Shown one piece after another: positions 22,225 through 30,794 of a stretch of 37,046 nucleotides of DNA. The stretch's first letter is position 1. Each line of letters opens with the position of its first letter. This DNA is from Candidatus Omnitrophota bacterium (GTDB taxonomy: Bacteria; Hinthialibacterota; Hinthialibacteria; Hinthialibacterales; Hinthialibacteraceae): the NCBI GenBank assembly GCA_003598175.1, contig QZKN01000061.1:1-37046 (forward strand). The letters run 5' to 3'. Made by a program: the position numbers and the translations under genes. The notes under the pieces are model-generated. The model saw only the letters and a list, made by a program, of their open reading frames with translations. It was not told the DNA's origin and searched no databases.

Positions 22225-25122
22225 TCATGAGAATTGGTGGAGAAGATCATTGAAAAAGCGTTCAAAAATATGGCGGACTTTGCGTGTGTGTAATGAAATC
22301 ATGCCGAGGAATTTGTCCGGAGTCGGTTTTTCGGTATCGAGTTTGAGGGCATAGCGGCGCGTCAGTTCTTCCAATTTGTCGCGATCGGTGGGAATGGCGT
22401 CCAACGAGATGTTGTTGACGATGCGCAGTCGATTTTCGACTTCCCGCAAAAAAAGATAGGATGTGATGAGTTGTTTGGCGTCGTCGAGAGGGAGCAATTC
22501 TTCCGCGGTTGCCGCGCGCAGGACTTGCATGGTAGCCGTTTTTTGCACTGCCGGACAAGTAGGGCCATAACACAATACCAATGCCTGCGAAATGAATTCG
22601 ACGTCGATCAATCCCCCCGGTCCGGCTTTCAAGGTTTCCTGGTGTTTTTCGGATTCAATCTTTTTACGCATGTCGAGGATCGATTCGATCTCCCTCCGGT
22701 TGGGCGGCGAGGAAAAAAGAATTTCCTCTTTCAACTCGTTCAGGAACGTTTGAATATGATCGTTGCCGCAGATGAATCGGGCGCGCGTCAACGCCATTTT
22801 TTCCCAAAATTGCGCTTCGTTGCGAAAGTAGTCGGCGAATCCATCCCGACTCGACGCCAGCGGCGCGCTTTTTCCGTGCGGCCGCAAGCGGGCATCGACG
22901 TGATACAGAAAGCCCAAACGGGTTTTGGATTCGAGAAATTCGGTATATTTTCCTCCCCATCGCTGAAAGTATTCGGCAGAGTTCACCGCGTTCGTGGTTC
23001 GCGAATTTGCGTAGACAAACATCACATCACAATCGGAGGCCACGTTGAATTCCCGTCCGCCGAGTTTGCCGAGACCGATCACCGCGATATCGCCGGCGAA
23101 CGAAGCCGTGAAATCAGGATAACGGGCGGCCAGAGCGTCGTGAGCCGGTTGCATTGCATGAGTCAAGACGAAATCGGCCACCTCCGCCAGTTCCCGGCTC
23201 ATGCATTCCACATCCGTAATGCCGATGATGAAACGATTCCCGCTTTGAAACATGGCCGCGTTTTGCACGCGCAACAGATGGTCGCGCCGGGGTTCGGCGG
23301 GATAGGCCGCGGCGATGATTTGCAAATGATTGTGAAGAGATTGCGGGGAAACCGTTTCTTCGAGAAGTTTTGCCCGTCCGACCGTATCCAACAACGACGG
23401 ATCGCGCAAAACCAGGCTGGTCAGAAACGAACTGGAACTGGTAACGGAAACGAGAAGATCCAACAGCGAGGGTTCGTCGCAAAGCACCTCATAGAGCGCC
23501 GTTCGCGCTTTGAAACTGGCGGTTAATTTTTCGAAATTGCTCAACGCCATATCGGGATCCGGACTTTTTTTGAGACACTGCAACAAACGCGGCAGCATCG
23601 CTTTCCCTAAACGGGTGGTTTTGGGTTGGAGATGGGGATCGGGCGATTTGAGCAACGCTTTGATGAACGCAAACGCCTGTTTCGTGTCACGAAATTCGAA
23701 GTGAGTCAACACGGCGTCGATATCGGGATTGAACGTATCCGCGTCGATGAGAATGGCGGAGGGATCTTCCCATTCGACGCGTTTGAACACGCCGATGTAA
23801 ATTTCCCGCACCTGCCGGGTTATCTCGTCGTAGCGCATCTTCAGCGCATCATACGAAGCGTAGCGCAGGCTCGCGGCGAGACGGTTTTGACTGTTCTCCT
23901 CTTGGGGCAATTCGTACACCTGCTGATCGGCCACCATTTGCAGGCAATGTTCGATTTTTCGTAAAAAGCGGTAGGCGTCGGCAAGGAAAGCGAATTCCTT
24001 TGAATGCAACAGTCCGCTTTCGTGCATGCGTAACAACGAAACCAGGGTGCCTTCCAATTTGATTTCGGGATATTGACCGCCGTACAGCATTTGAACCGCC
24101 TGCACGAAGAATTCGATATCGCGGATGCCTCCATATCCGTTTTTGAAATTGCGCCATTTTTGCTCCGGCGCCGTGAGCGTTTGCAGCGACTGGACGCGCA
24201 TGTGGTCGATGGACCGGAGGACTTCGGCGATTTCCACTTCGTCCACGTATTTGCGATACGTGAACGGCGTGATGAGTTGCATGAATTTACTGCCGACGGC
24301 GGGATCGCCGGCAACGGGGCGGGCTTTCAGCAAGGCCTGCCGTTCCCAATTCTCGCCGTAGGTGTGGTAATACACTTCGACGGTCATCAGTGAGACCGCC
24401 AGCGCGCCTTGGCTCCCTTCCGGACGCAGCCGCGTGTCCACGCGATAAAGAAATCCTTCGGATGAAGGTTTTGAAAGCAGATCGCAAATGCTTTGGGCGA
24501 GACCGATGAAAAAAGACTGATTGTCGACGGAATCTCCATCACACGGTTTCGTTTTTCCTTCCCCATCGTACACAAACATCAAATCGATGTCCGAACTGAA
24601 GTTGAGTTCTCTGCCGCCAAGCTTCCCCATGGCAATGATGCACATCCGGGATGGACATTCCGGTTCGTCCGATGTGGGAATTCCGTATTTCGCCGCCCAT
24701 TGCCGCCATTGCAGATCAAAAATCGCGCGAATCACGGTTTCCGCAAGGTCGGAAAGTTCTTCGGTGATTTCCTGAATATCGGCGACGTGGCAAATATCCC
24801 GCATGGCAATACGGATGATTTCGCGGCGATGAAAACGGCGAATCGTCAATTCCGCATTGTCCGTTGTTGCAAGAAGGCTTTGCAACTGGTCTTGATAATT
24901 CGCCGGCGTCAGATGGGTTCTCAGGTTTTCGTCGTCGAGCAGGGGGAGAAAATATTCGGGTTTCAGGGTGCAAATCGCCGCCAGGCGCGGAGAGAAACGC
25001 AGCAGCGTGTGAATCCGGTTTTGCGAGAGTTCGGGTAGTTCCCAATAATTAATTTCAACGTTTTTAAGCGCTTGAATCGCCGAATCCAAAAGTGGAGATT
25101 CGTCAATGGAAGAAAATGCCAT
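22225..25122 (-). CDS. glnE: Bifunctional glutamine synthetase adenylyltransferase/deadenylase
   Basis: A 965-residue GlnE, which adenylylates glutamine synthetase to lower its activity and removes the AMP again under the control of PII and glutamine. Both nucleotidyltransferase domains are intact: GKLGGRELNFSSDIDLMF (about 166-183) in the N-terminal deadenylase half and GKLGGREFNVASDCDVMF (about 685-702) in the C-terminal adenylylase half. The length is normal for the family. The start at 25122 is favoured because GAGG lies nine bases upstream; in-frame ATGs at 25137, 25143 and 25164 are possible. The start region overlaps the stop of the upstream nucleotidyltransferase gene, implying coupled translation. 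No glutamine synthetase or PII gene is in the window. Confidence 0.95.
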   Translation of the reverse strand: MAFSSIDESPLLDSAIQALKNVEINYWELPELSQNRIHTLLRFSPRLAAICTLKPEYFLPLLDDENLRTHLTPANYQDQLQSLLATTDNAELTIRRFHRREIIRIAMRDICHVADIQEITEELSDLAETVIRAIFDLQWRQWAAKYGIPTSDEPECPSRMCIIAMGKLGGRELNFSSDIDLMFVYDGEGKTKPCDGDSVDNQSFFIGLAQSICDLLSKPSSEGFLYRVDTRLRPEGSQGALAVSLMTVEVYYHTYGENWERQALLKARPVAGDPAVGSKFMQLITPFTYRKYVDEVEIAEVLRSIDHMRVQSLQTLTAPEQKWRNFKNGYGGIRDIEFFVQAVQMLYGGQYPEIKLEGTLVSLLRMHESGLLHSKEFAFLADAYRFLRKIEHCLQMVADQQVYELPQEENSQNRLAASLRYASYDALKMRYDEITRQVREIYIGVFKRVEWEDPSAILIDADTFNPDIDAVLTHFEFRDTKQAFAFIKALLKSPDPHLQPKTTRLGKAMLPRLLQCLKKSPDPDMALSNFEKLTASFKARTALYEVLCDEPSLLDLLVSVTSSSSFLTSLVLRDPSLLDTVGRAKLLEETVSPQSLHNHLQIIAAAYPAEPRRDHLLRVQNAAMFQSGNRFIIGITDVECMSRELAEVADFVLTHAMQPAHDALAARYPDFTASFAGDIAVIGLGKLGGREFNVASDCDVMFVYANSRTTNAVNSAEYFQRWGGKYTEFLESKTRLGFLYHVDARLRPHGKSAPLASSRDGFADYFRNEAQFWEKMALTRARFICGNDHIQTFLNELKEEILFSSPPNRREIESILDMRKKIESEKHQETLKAGPGGLIDVEFISQALVLCYGPTCPAVQKTATMQVLRAATAEELLPLDDAKQLITSYLFLREVENRLRIVNNISLDAIPTDRDKLEELTRRYALKLDTEKPTPDKFLGMISLHTRKVRHIFERFFNDLLHQFS

Positions 25123-25136
25123 TTGCGTCAACCTCA

Positions 25137-26513
25137 TCACCATCCATACTTTTCCGGTCCCCAACTTTTGCGAATCAACTCTTGTTTGACATAGATCAGT
25201 GAATGATTCGGGACATCCTCGTTGAGAATGACGCCCGCGCCGATGACGCTGTACGCGCCGACTTTCACGCCGGGCATGAGAATCGTATTGACGCCGGTTC
25301 GCGTGAAATCGCCGAGAAACGCGGCGTTTGCGCCGGGCGATGGGGGTTGTTCCCGCCGGCCTTTGATGGTATGAATCGTGGTTTGATCGTCAAAACGCAA
25401 ATTCCCGCAAACGGTGGCTGCGCCCAAATCGGAGGAGCGTCCGATGACGCCCCAATATTCGCCGTAATGATACGAGTAAGCGCCGTCCATCAGAATTCCG
25501 CCGAATTCCGCCGCATGACCGACGACGCAGCGATTGCCGATAGCGGAGCCGTCTTCAATGCGGCAATATTCCCGCACGAGACAGTCGTCGCCGATGATCG
25601 TATTGGTTCCGAGGATGACGCCATCGACAATGCGGCTGTTTTTTCCAACCCACAAGTTGCCTTTGATTTTCACATCGTTTCCGATCACCGAGCCGTCTCC
25701 GACGACGATATGGCCGTCGATGGTTTCCGCCGCGACCGATGCGCTCGGTGAGATACAATCGGCGGTTAATTTCGCGCCCAGGGTATGCAGCAAATCCGTA
25801 TTGGCGTCCAGAAGATGCCAGGGTTTATCGATATCGACGAAAAATTGTTGCGCCTCCACCGCCTGGATTCTGTTTCCTTTACGAATGTAGCGGTTGAGCG
25901 ATTCGGCCAGTTCGGATTCCGGCGGCGGCATGGCGCCGACTTCCACCGAGGTCATGATTCCCGGATTGGTTTCCAAATCGCCGATGATATCCATTGTCAG
26001 CGCGTACAATCCACAGAGCCGATAGCCGGCTTCGCGCGGATGGCCGAGGATTTGTTGCACGCAGCCATCCCGAATCTCCGCACAGAGCCACTCCTGTGAA
26101 GATAAGCGACCGAGAGGCTGAACCAATGCGGCGGAGCCGTTCCCGGCGTGAAAGGAATCAAGCAACGCTTTGCAATCCTCTTCGGCGAAGAGGATGTCGC
26201 CGTAAACGACCAGAAACTCACGTTCCTCCTTGCAGCGTGACAGACCGAGGAGAAGCGCATCCGCCGTTCCCGTCGGCTTCCCCTGTTCGACAAAATGGAT
26301 TTCCGCGATGTCGGCGACGGCTGTTTTGACTTGAGCGGACAGATATCCGACGACAACGATAATCGTTTCCATCCCGCAAGCTTGAAGCGCGTCGATTTGT
26401 CTGCGAATCACGGCGCGGTTTGCGACGGGCAGAGCGGCTTTCGGCCAGGTGTCGCCATATGGCCAGATTTTGGTTCCGCGACCGGCGGCGAGGATCATTG
26501 CGGTTCTGATCAT
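25137..26513 (-). CDS. Nucleotidyltransferase fused to left-handed beta-helix (GlmU-like)
   Basis: A 458-residue protein with two domains. Residues 1-230 form a sugar-1-phosphate nucleotidyltransferase; the nucleotide-binding loop is AAGRGTKIWPYGDTWPKAALP, a variant of the usual GxGTR. Later motifs include a PTGTADALL region and VVYGDI, containing the metal-binding aspartate. From about residue 265, hexapeptide repeats form a left-handed beta-helix typical of acyltransferases (NTIIGDDCLVREYCRIEDGS and many I-G-D pieces). It resembles GlmU and related GDP/UDP-sugar synthesising enzymes, but the substrate is unclear. GGAG lies eight bases before the ATG. Its stop overlaps the start region of glnE. 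A candidate -10 (TATACT at 26577-26582, minus strand) lies upstream. Confidence 0.85.
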   Translation of the reverse strand: MIRTAMILAAGRGTKIWPYGDTWPKAALPVANRAVIRRQIDALQACGMETIIVVVGYLSAQVKTAVADIAEIHFVEQGKPTGTADALLLGLSRCKEEREFLVVYGDILFAEEDCKALLDSFHAGNGSAALVQPLGRLSSQEWLCAEIRDGCVQQILGHPREAGYRLCGLYALTMDIIGDLETNPGIMTSVEVGAMPPPESELAESLNRYIRKGNRIQAVEAQQFFVDIDKPWHLLDANTDLLHTLGAKLTADCISPSASVAAETIDGHIVVGDGSVIGNDVKIKGNLWVGKNSRIVDGVILGTNTIIGDDCLVREYCRIEDGSAIGNRCVVGHAAEFGGILMDGAYSYHYGEYWGVIGRSSDLGAATVCGNLRFDDQTTIHTIKGRREQPPSPGANAAFLGDFTRTGVNTILMPGVKVGAYSVIGAGVILNEDVPNHSLIYVKQELIRKSWGPEKYGW

Positions 26514-26576
26514 GACGGGTTCTCCGAAAAAGTTCGGTTACGTAAATTGCATTCTTGTTTCATTTTGCATGATATG

Positions 26577-26582
26577 AGTATA
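26577..26582 (-). promoter_or_regulatory. Candidate -10 box for the nucleotidyltransferase-glnE unit
   Basis: TATACT on the minus strand about 65 bases before the ATG at 26513; a weak TTCCCG lies 16 bases upstream of it. It suggests the unit can be transcribed apart from the HEAT gene. Confidence 0.4.
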
Positions 26583-26650
26583 AGAATGATTGCATTCGCG
26601 GGAAGGATCAAGTTGGACGAGCGTTGTTATGAAACGAACTTTATCATTTT

Positions 26651-28468
26651 TTATATTTTGTCGCGGATATCCGCAATGGCTTTTTGCGCCGCGTCCCGAA
26701 TCGGCGAACCGGCCGGCGCTTTGGCAATCACTTCCTCGATGGCAGGGATGGCTTCGGGGGAGCCGACATTGCCGATGGCGCGCAAAACGGATTCCAATTC
26801 CAACTGGTCGGCTTGATCCAGCCGTCCCAACAAACTGGGAAGAGCGATATTGCCCATATTTCCCAACGCCAGCGCAGCATTGCGGCGAACTTCCCAACTC
26901 GCACTTTTCAGGCATTCAAGCAAGTGCGTCAAATTGCTCGCGTCGGGGGAACGTCCGATGATGCGAATTGCTTCCGCGCGTACGTGAGGATCGGGATCGT
27001 GCAGCGCTTTTTTTGCAGCTTGAACGACCGCCGAATCCGCCGGCGCCAATTCATCCGCCGCCCGCAACGACTCGTAGCGCAACGTCACATTGCCGTCGAT
27101 TGCGACGGTTTGCAGCAAAGCCGGAACCGCGCGTGGGTTTCCGCATCGCGACAGAACCTGAACGGCGCGATGCCGCACGTTTTCCGAATCATCGTCCAGT
27201 TGTTCGGCCACCAAATCCACGTCGGGAGCGATGCGCAGTTCCCGCAGCACCGCCAATCCGCCGCAGCGACGCCAACAGGCGCAGCCGATTTCCGCCAGCG
27301 ACGCCAGCGCCGTTTTCTGGATCGCGGCGATTTCATTGGCCGCCAGGCGTTTCATCAGGTGCACGGCGCGATGATCGGCCAGCGCTCCCAACGCCTTGAT
27401 GGCGCGGACGCGAATCCAGACGGTTTCTCCGTTTTCCGTCTGATGTAGGAGTTCTTCGAGAAAGGGGAATTTCACATTTCGAATCGCGTTGTGGATTTGC
27501 TCGATGGCGTCCTTGCCATATTGCACCAATCCTCGAATGGCGGCCCTTCTTACGATAAAATAGGTACTTCCCATATATTCAACGAGGTAGGGAATCGACG
27601 AAAGATCGCGAATTTTGGCCAGAGTCGACAACGTATTCTGCTGAATCAGTTTGCGGGAGGAATACCGCAGCGTTTCATGAAGCAGGGGCAATGCGGGTTT
27701 GCCGAAACGGGCGATGGCGTCGACGGCGCTGATTTGCACTTCGCGGGAGGCATCGCCGAATCGTTCGATCAAAGCAGGCAGAGAAGAAAGATCGCCGATT
27801 TTGCCCAATGCGTCAATCGCGCTTTTTCGGATCTCACGATCCGGATTTTCGAGAAGTTCGACCAGGAGAGGCGCGGATTCCTGATCCTTGAGTTTGCCCA
27901 GCACGTAGGCCATGGCGGTTTGAATTTGCTTGCCGCCGACTTTGACGAAATCCCGGAGCAGGGGTTTGATTCTCGGCCCCATTTGCAGAAAGGCTTGAAT
28001 GAGAATTTCTCGCAATTCGCGGTTGGAGGACGGGAGCAAACTGACCATGCGCCGAGCGGAATCGGTCGTGCAATGCGTGACGGCGGAATCGACTTGTTTT
28101 CGCAGGACCTTTTGCGCTTCATTGCGCACAATCCATTCCGGATCGTCGATGAGTTGAGCCACTTCCGCGACAATCAGCGACTTGCCGATCTTCCCAAGCG
28201 CCTGCAAGGTTGCCCAGCGAATCAGCGGATCGGGATGGTTCAGGAATTTGGGAAGCAACATATACTCGACGGCGTCTTCATTCCCGATTTCTCCCAATGC
28301 GACGATCACGGCTTGCAATACATCGTCATCCGGATCGTTCAGCGCATCGAGCAGTGTTTTTCGCGCTTGCGACTCCCGAAAATATTTCAGCGTGAGCGCC
28401 GCTTCCCGTCGTTCATTCCAGTACGGCGAGGAATTTAACGAAGTTACGGATTGATCCAACGTTTTCAT
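26651..28468 (-). CDS. HEAT-repeat protein
   Basis: A 605-residue cytoplasmic protein made almost entirely of HEAT/PBS-lyase-type helical repeats (about 15 copies of the DxxxxVRxxAxxALGxxG pattern, such as NREIRKSAIDALGKIGD and DPEWIVRNEAQKVL). These form a curved scaffold for protein or RNA binding; no enzymatic motif is seen. A three-cysteine patch (GCACWRRCGGL, in the second half) is unusual and might bind metal. The start at 28468 has AGAGG about eight bases upstream; the longer frame to 28492 would bury that site. It follows the small cysteine-rich protein gene with a 24-base gap, probably as part of the acetate-kinase operon. Confidence 0.85.
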   Translation of the reverse strand: MKTLDQSVTSLNSSPYWNERREAALTLKYFRESQARKTLLDALNDPDDDVLQAVIVALGEIGNEDAVEYMLLPKFLNHPDPLIRWATLQALGKIGKSLIVAEVAQLIDDPEWIVRNEAQKVLRKQVDSAVTHCTTDSARRMVSLLPSSNRELREILIQAFLQMGPRIKPLLRDFVKVGGKQIQTAMAYVLGKLKDQESAPLLVELLENPDREIRKSAIDALGKIGDLSSLPALIERFGDASREVQISAVDAIARFGKPALPLLHETLRYSSRKLIQQNTLSTLAKIRDLSSIPYLVEYMGSTYFIVRRAAIRGLVQYGKDAIEQIHNAIRNVKFPFLEELLHQTENGETVWIRVRAIKALGALADHRAVHLMKRLAANEIAAIQKTALASLAEIGCACWRRCGGLAVLRELRIAPDVDLVAEQLDDDSENVRHRAVQVLSRCGNPRAVPALLQTVAIDGNVTLRYESLRAADELAPADSAVVQAAKKALHDPDPHVRAEAIRIIGRSPDASNLTHLLECLKSASWEVRRNAALALGNMGNIALPSLLGRLDQADQLELESVLRAIGNVGSPEAIPAIEEVIAKAPAGSPIRDAAQKAIADIRDKI

Positions 28469-28492
28469 GTTTGTTTCCTCTCCCCACTGCAT

Positions 28493-28990
28493 TTATGCGC
28501 GTTCAATAAATCCGCAGCATCCTTCTTCCCCTTCCACGCTGGTCACTTCGTAGTTGCAGGGAATATCCGCCAGGATTTTGACGGCGGCGGCAAAACAGCC
28601 GATGCGGGCGCAGGTCAAATCGCGATGCGAAAAACCTCGGCTGATCGAGTCTTTGCAGCTCCATCCGTAGGGACAAACCAGAATGGAGATTTCCACTTTG
28701 TTGGGATTGATCTCTTTGATTTTGAAACTACTCGGATCTTGAAACAAACCCGCGCGGACGCCGATGTCGATATAATTTTCGACGGCTTCACGAATCCCAT
28801 GGCTTTTTTTCACGGCAAAGCCATATTCATCCTGCAGAATGCGCAGCCATGCGCCGGTTGCATGTTCGTACGCGCGGGAACAAAACGGCTTCGGATAGGT
28901 GCCGTGAAAATCGCGGGCGGTTTCTTCCAAAGAATTCAACCAGACTCGCGCCAGAATCCAACCACTCAATTCCTTATTCAACGTCTTCAC
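28493..28990 (-). CDS. Small cysteine-rich protein, possibly V4R-like
   Basis: A 165-residue soluble protein I cannot place with certainty. Residues 1-90 are helical and charged. The C-terminal half has cysteines in CPYGWSC, CARIGC, CNYEV and a terminal GEEGCCGF motif, reminiscent of V4R/hydrocarbon-binding and related ligand-binding domains that use cysteines for metal or ligand binding. It starts with GTG (28990), supported by AAGGAG eight bases upstream. It lies between the acetate kinase and HEAT-protein genes with small gaps, so it is probably co-transcribed. The role (sensor or ligand binder) is inferred only from the fold suggestion. Confidence 0.6.
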   Translation of the reverse strand: MKTLNKELSGWILARVWLNSLEETARDFHGTYPKPFCSRAYEHATGAWLRILQDEYGFAVKKSHGIREAVENYIDIGVRAGLFQDPSSFKIKEINPNKVEISILVCPYGWSCKDSISRGFSHRDLTCARIGCFAAAVKILADIPCNYEVTSVEGEEGCCGFIERA

Positions 28991-29054
28991 CGTATTGACT
29001 CCTTTTCGGCTCGTCGGGAACCGCTGATTCCACTGATGGTCTTGCTTTCAATCC

Positions 29055-30452
29055 TTATTTCGCTTCGGCAAGCGTTTCCAGTCCCAGCGATTTGATTTCC
29101 TTGCCGATAACGTCCGCTGAGAGTGATTTGCCGGTATTCTGATTATAAAGCGTCGTCAATTCATACAAGTTCATTTTCGGATTCCTGGCCCAAAGCAGGA
29201 CCAATTCTCTTTTTTCGTTCGCTTTCAGAGATTGTCGTTCCTCCACGCCGGGTTTTTCCTGGCTGCGCATGGATTCGTATAAAGCGGCGGTGTCGCGCGC
29301 AATGGCCAGTTCCTCGTTCGTCGGAACAATCAACGCCTTCACCGATCCCGTACTGATCGATTCCGCGTTGTCTTCGTTCTTTTTCGGATCAAAAACAATC
29401 CCCATGAACTCCATGTTTTCGAGAATAAGTCGGCGAACCGTGCGGGAATTTTCTCCGATGCCGCCGGTAAAGATCACCGCATCGAGCCCACCCATCGCCG
29501 CCGCGTAGGCGCCGATGTATTTTTTGATGCGGTAGGCGTAAATATCCAATGCCAGTTTGTGCCGTTCGCTGCCGGCGCTTGCTTCCTGCTCGATTTCCCG
29601 CATATCGTTGGAGGTTTCCGTCAGCCCCAACATGCCGCTGAATTTGTTCATCAGCGCATCGATCTGTTTGCTGTTCAAACTTTCGATTTCCATCAAATAG
29701 GGAATTACCGCGGGATCGATATCGCCGCATCGGGTTCCCATCACGAGTCCTTCCAGCGGGGTGAATCCCATGGACGTATCGACGGAAACGCCGTTCTTGA
29801 CGGCGGAAATGCTCGCACCGTTGCCCAAATGGCAAGTGATGAAACGAACGTCTTTCAACGGTTTTCCTAAAATGTCCGCCGCGCGTTGGGCGACGTAGCG
29901 GTGGGACGTGCCGTGGAATCCGTACTTGCGAATCCCGTGTTTTTCGTACAGAGCATATGGCAGGCCGTATAAATACGCTTTCGCGGGCATATGTTGATGG
30001 AACGCCGTATCGAACACCGCAACTTGAAACATGGAGGGTAATTTTTTCTTGATTCCCTCGATTCCTTTTAAATTGTGGGGATTATGAAGCGGGGCGAATT
30101 GGCAACAATGCTCGATCTCTTTCAAGACTTTATCCGTGATCATGACGGATTCCGAAAACGATTGCCCGCCGTGAACGACGCGATGCCCGACGGCGCCGAT
30201 TTCGGAAAGCGACGCGACCACGCCTTGTTCCGGATGTGCGAGAATGGACAAGACCAATCCGACCGCTTCCTCGTGATCGACAACCTCTCGTATTTCGCGA
30301 AAGTCGTGTTTTCCAACCGCGCGGAAGGATAGAATTCCCGACGATGATCCGATTTTCTCGACGAGTCCACGTAACAAGGCCGTCTCGGTCTCGGTTTCGA
30401 ACAATTGAAACTTCACCGACGAGCTGCCGCAATTCAAGACAAGGATTTTCAT
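29055..30452 (-). CDS. ackA: Acetate kinase with C-terminal extension
   Basis: A 465-residue acetate kinase that interconverts acetate plus ATP and acetyl phosphate. All hallmarks are present: NCGSSSVKFQLFE at the N-terminus, VGHRVVHGG, FDTAFH, GFHGTSHRYV, HLGNGASISAVKNG, MGTRCGDIDPAVI and IFTGGIGENS. The canonical enzyme (about 395 residues) ends at NEELAIARDTAALYESM; here about 70 more residues follow (29058-29267), charged and probably helical (ANEKRELVLLWARNPKMNL, then GKEIKSLGLETL), which could be a regulatory or docking domain. No phosphotransacetylase gene is in the window. The ATG at 30452 has AAGGA eight bases upstream. It heads a run with the cysteine-rich protein and HEAT protein, all on the minus strand. 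Confidence 0.93.
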   Translation of the reverse strand: MKILVLNCGSSSVKFQLFETETETALLRGLVEKIGSSSGILSFRAVGKHDFREIREVVDHEEAVGLVLSILAHPEQGVVASLSEIGAVGHRVVHGGQSFSESVMITDKVLKEIEHCCQFAPLHNPHNLKGIEGIKKKLPSMFQVAVFDTAFHQHMPAKAYLYGLPYALYEKHGIRKYGFHGTSHRYVAQRAADILGKPLKDVRFITCHLGNGASISAVKNGVSVDTSMGFTPLEGLVMGTRCGDIDPAVIPYLMEIESLNSKQIDALMNKFSGMLGLTETSNDMREIEQEASAGSERHKLALDIYAYRIKKYIGAYAAAMGGLDAVIFTGGIGENSRTVRRLILENMEFMGIVFDPKKNEDNAESISTGSVKALIVPTNEELAIARDTAALYESMRSQEKPGVEERQSLKANEKRELVLLWARNPKMNLYELTTLYNQNTGKSLSADVIGKEIKSLGLETLAEAK

Positions 30453-30794
30453 CTGTGATTTCCTTTCATCGGATGGCACAATATATCTAATGATGTGTTT
30501 TTGTATTCATTCGTTGATGTCGAATCATCGTTTCCGAAAAATGAGTCATTTTCAATAAATAAGGGCGAAGTATTTGCTCGAAAAATCAGACGCTGTATCG
30601 TAGGGTGATCAAATGCGTGGATGATATACATTGTCATGGGTGCTCAGGCAAATGCTTCGCCCTTCCCGCGGGCAATCGGCATAGTCGAATTAATGGAAAA
30701 TATCTTTCGTCCGATTCATGATTTTACTCTGAAAAAAACATACCGTGCAGGGGCATGAGAAGCAAGGTTCGTGGGCGAGATCGGGTTTGGTGAT
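30453..30794. other. Non-coding region containing a long inverted repeat
   Basis: 342 bases between the acetate kinase and transporter genes with no gene. Its main feature is the 17-bp inverted repeat at 30561-30664. The promoter of ackA should lie here but no strong sigma-70 element was found. Confidence 0.5.
30561..30664. repeat. 17-bp inverted repeat flanking a 70-base centre (MITE-like)
   Basis: AAGGGCGAAGTATTTGC (30561-30577) and its reverse complement with one change (30648-30664) enclose 70 bases. The change allows a G-U wobble, so the arms would form a 17-bp stem in RNA. No target-site duplication is obvious. This suits a miniature inverted-repeat element or a structured RNA. Confidence 0.6.

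Noticed and set aside
22471..23526. 351-codon plus-strand frame inside glnE
   Set aside because: Antisense shadow of a clearly identified gene.
27491..28438. 315-codon plus-strand frame inside the HEAT gene
   Set aside because: Antisense shadow of a highly repetitive gene; no start signal.
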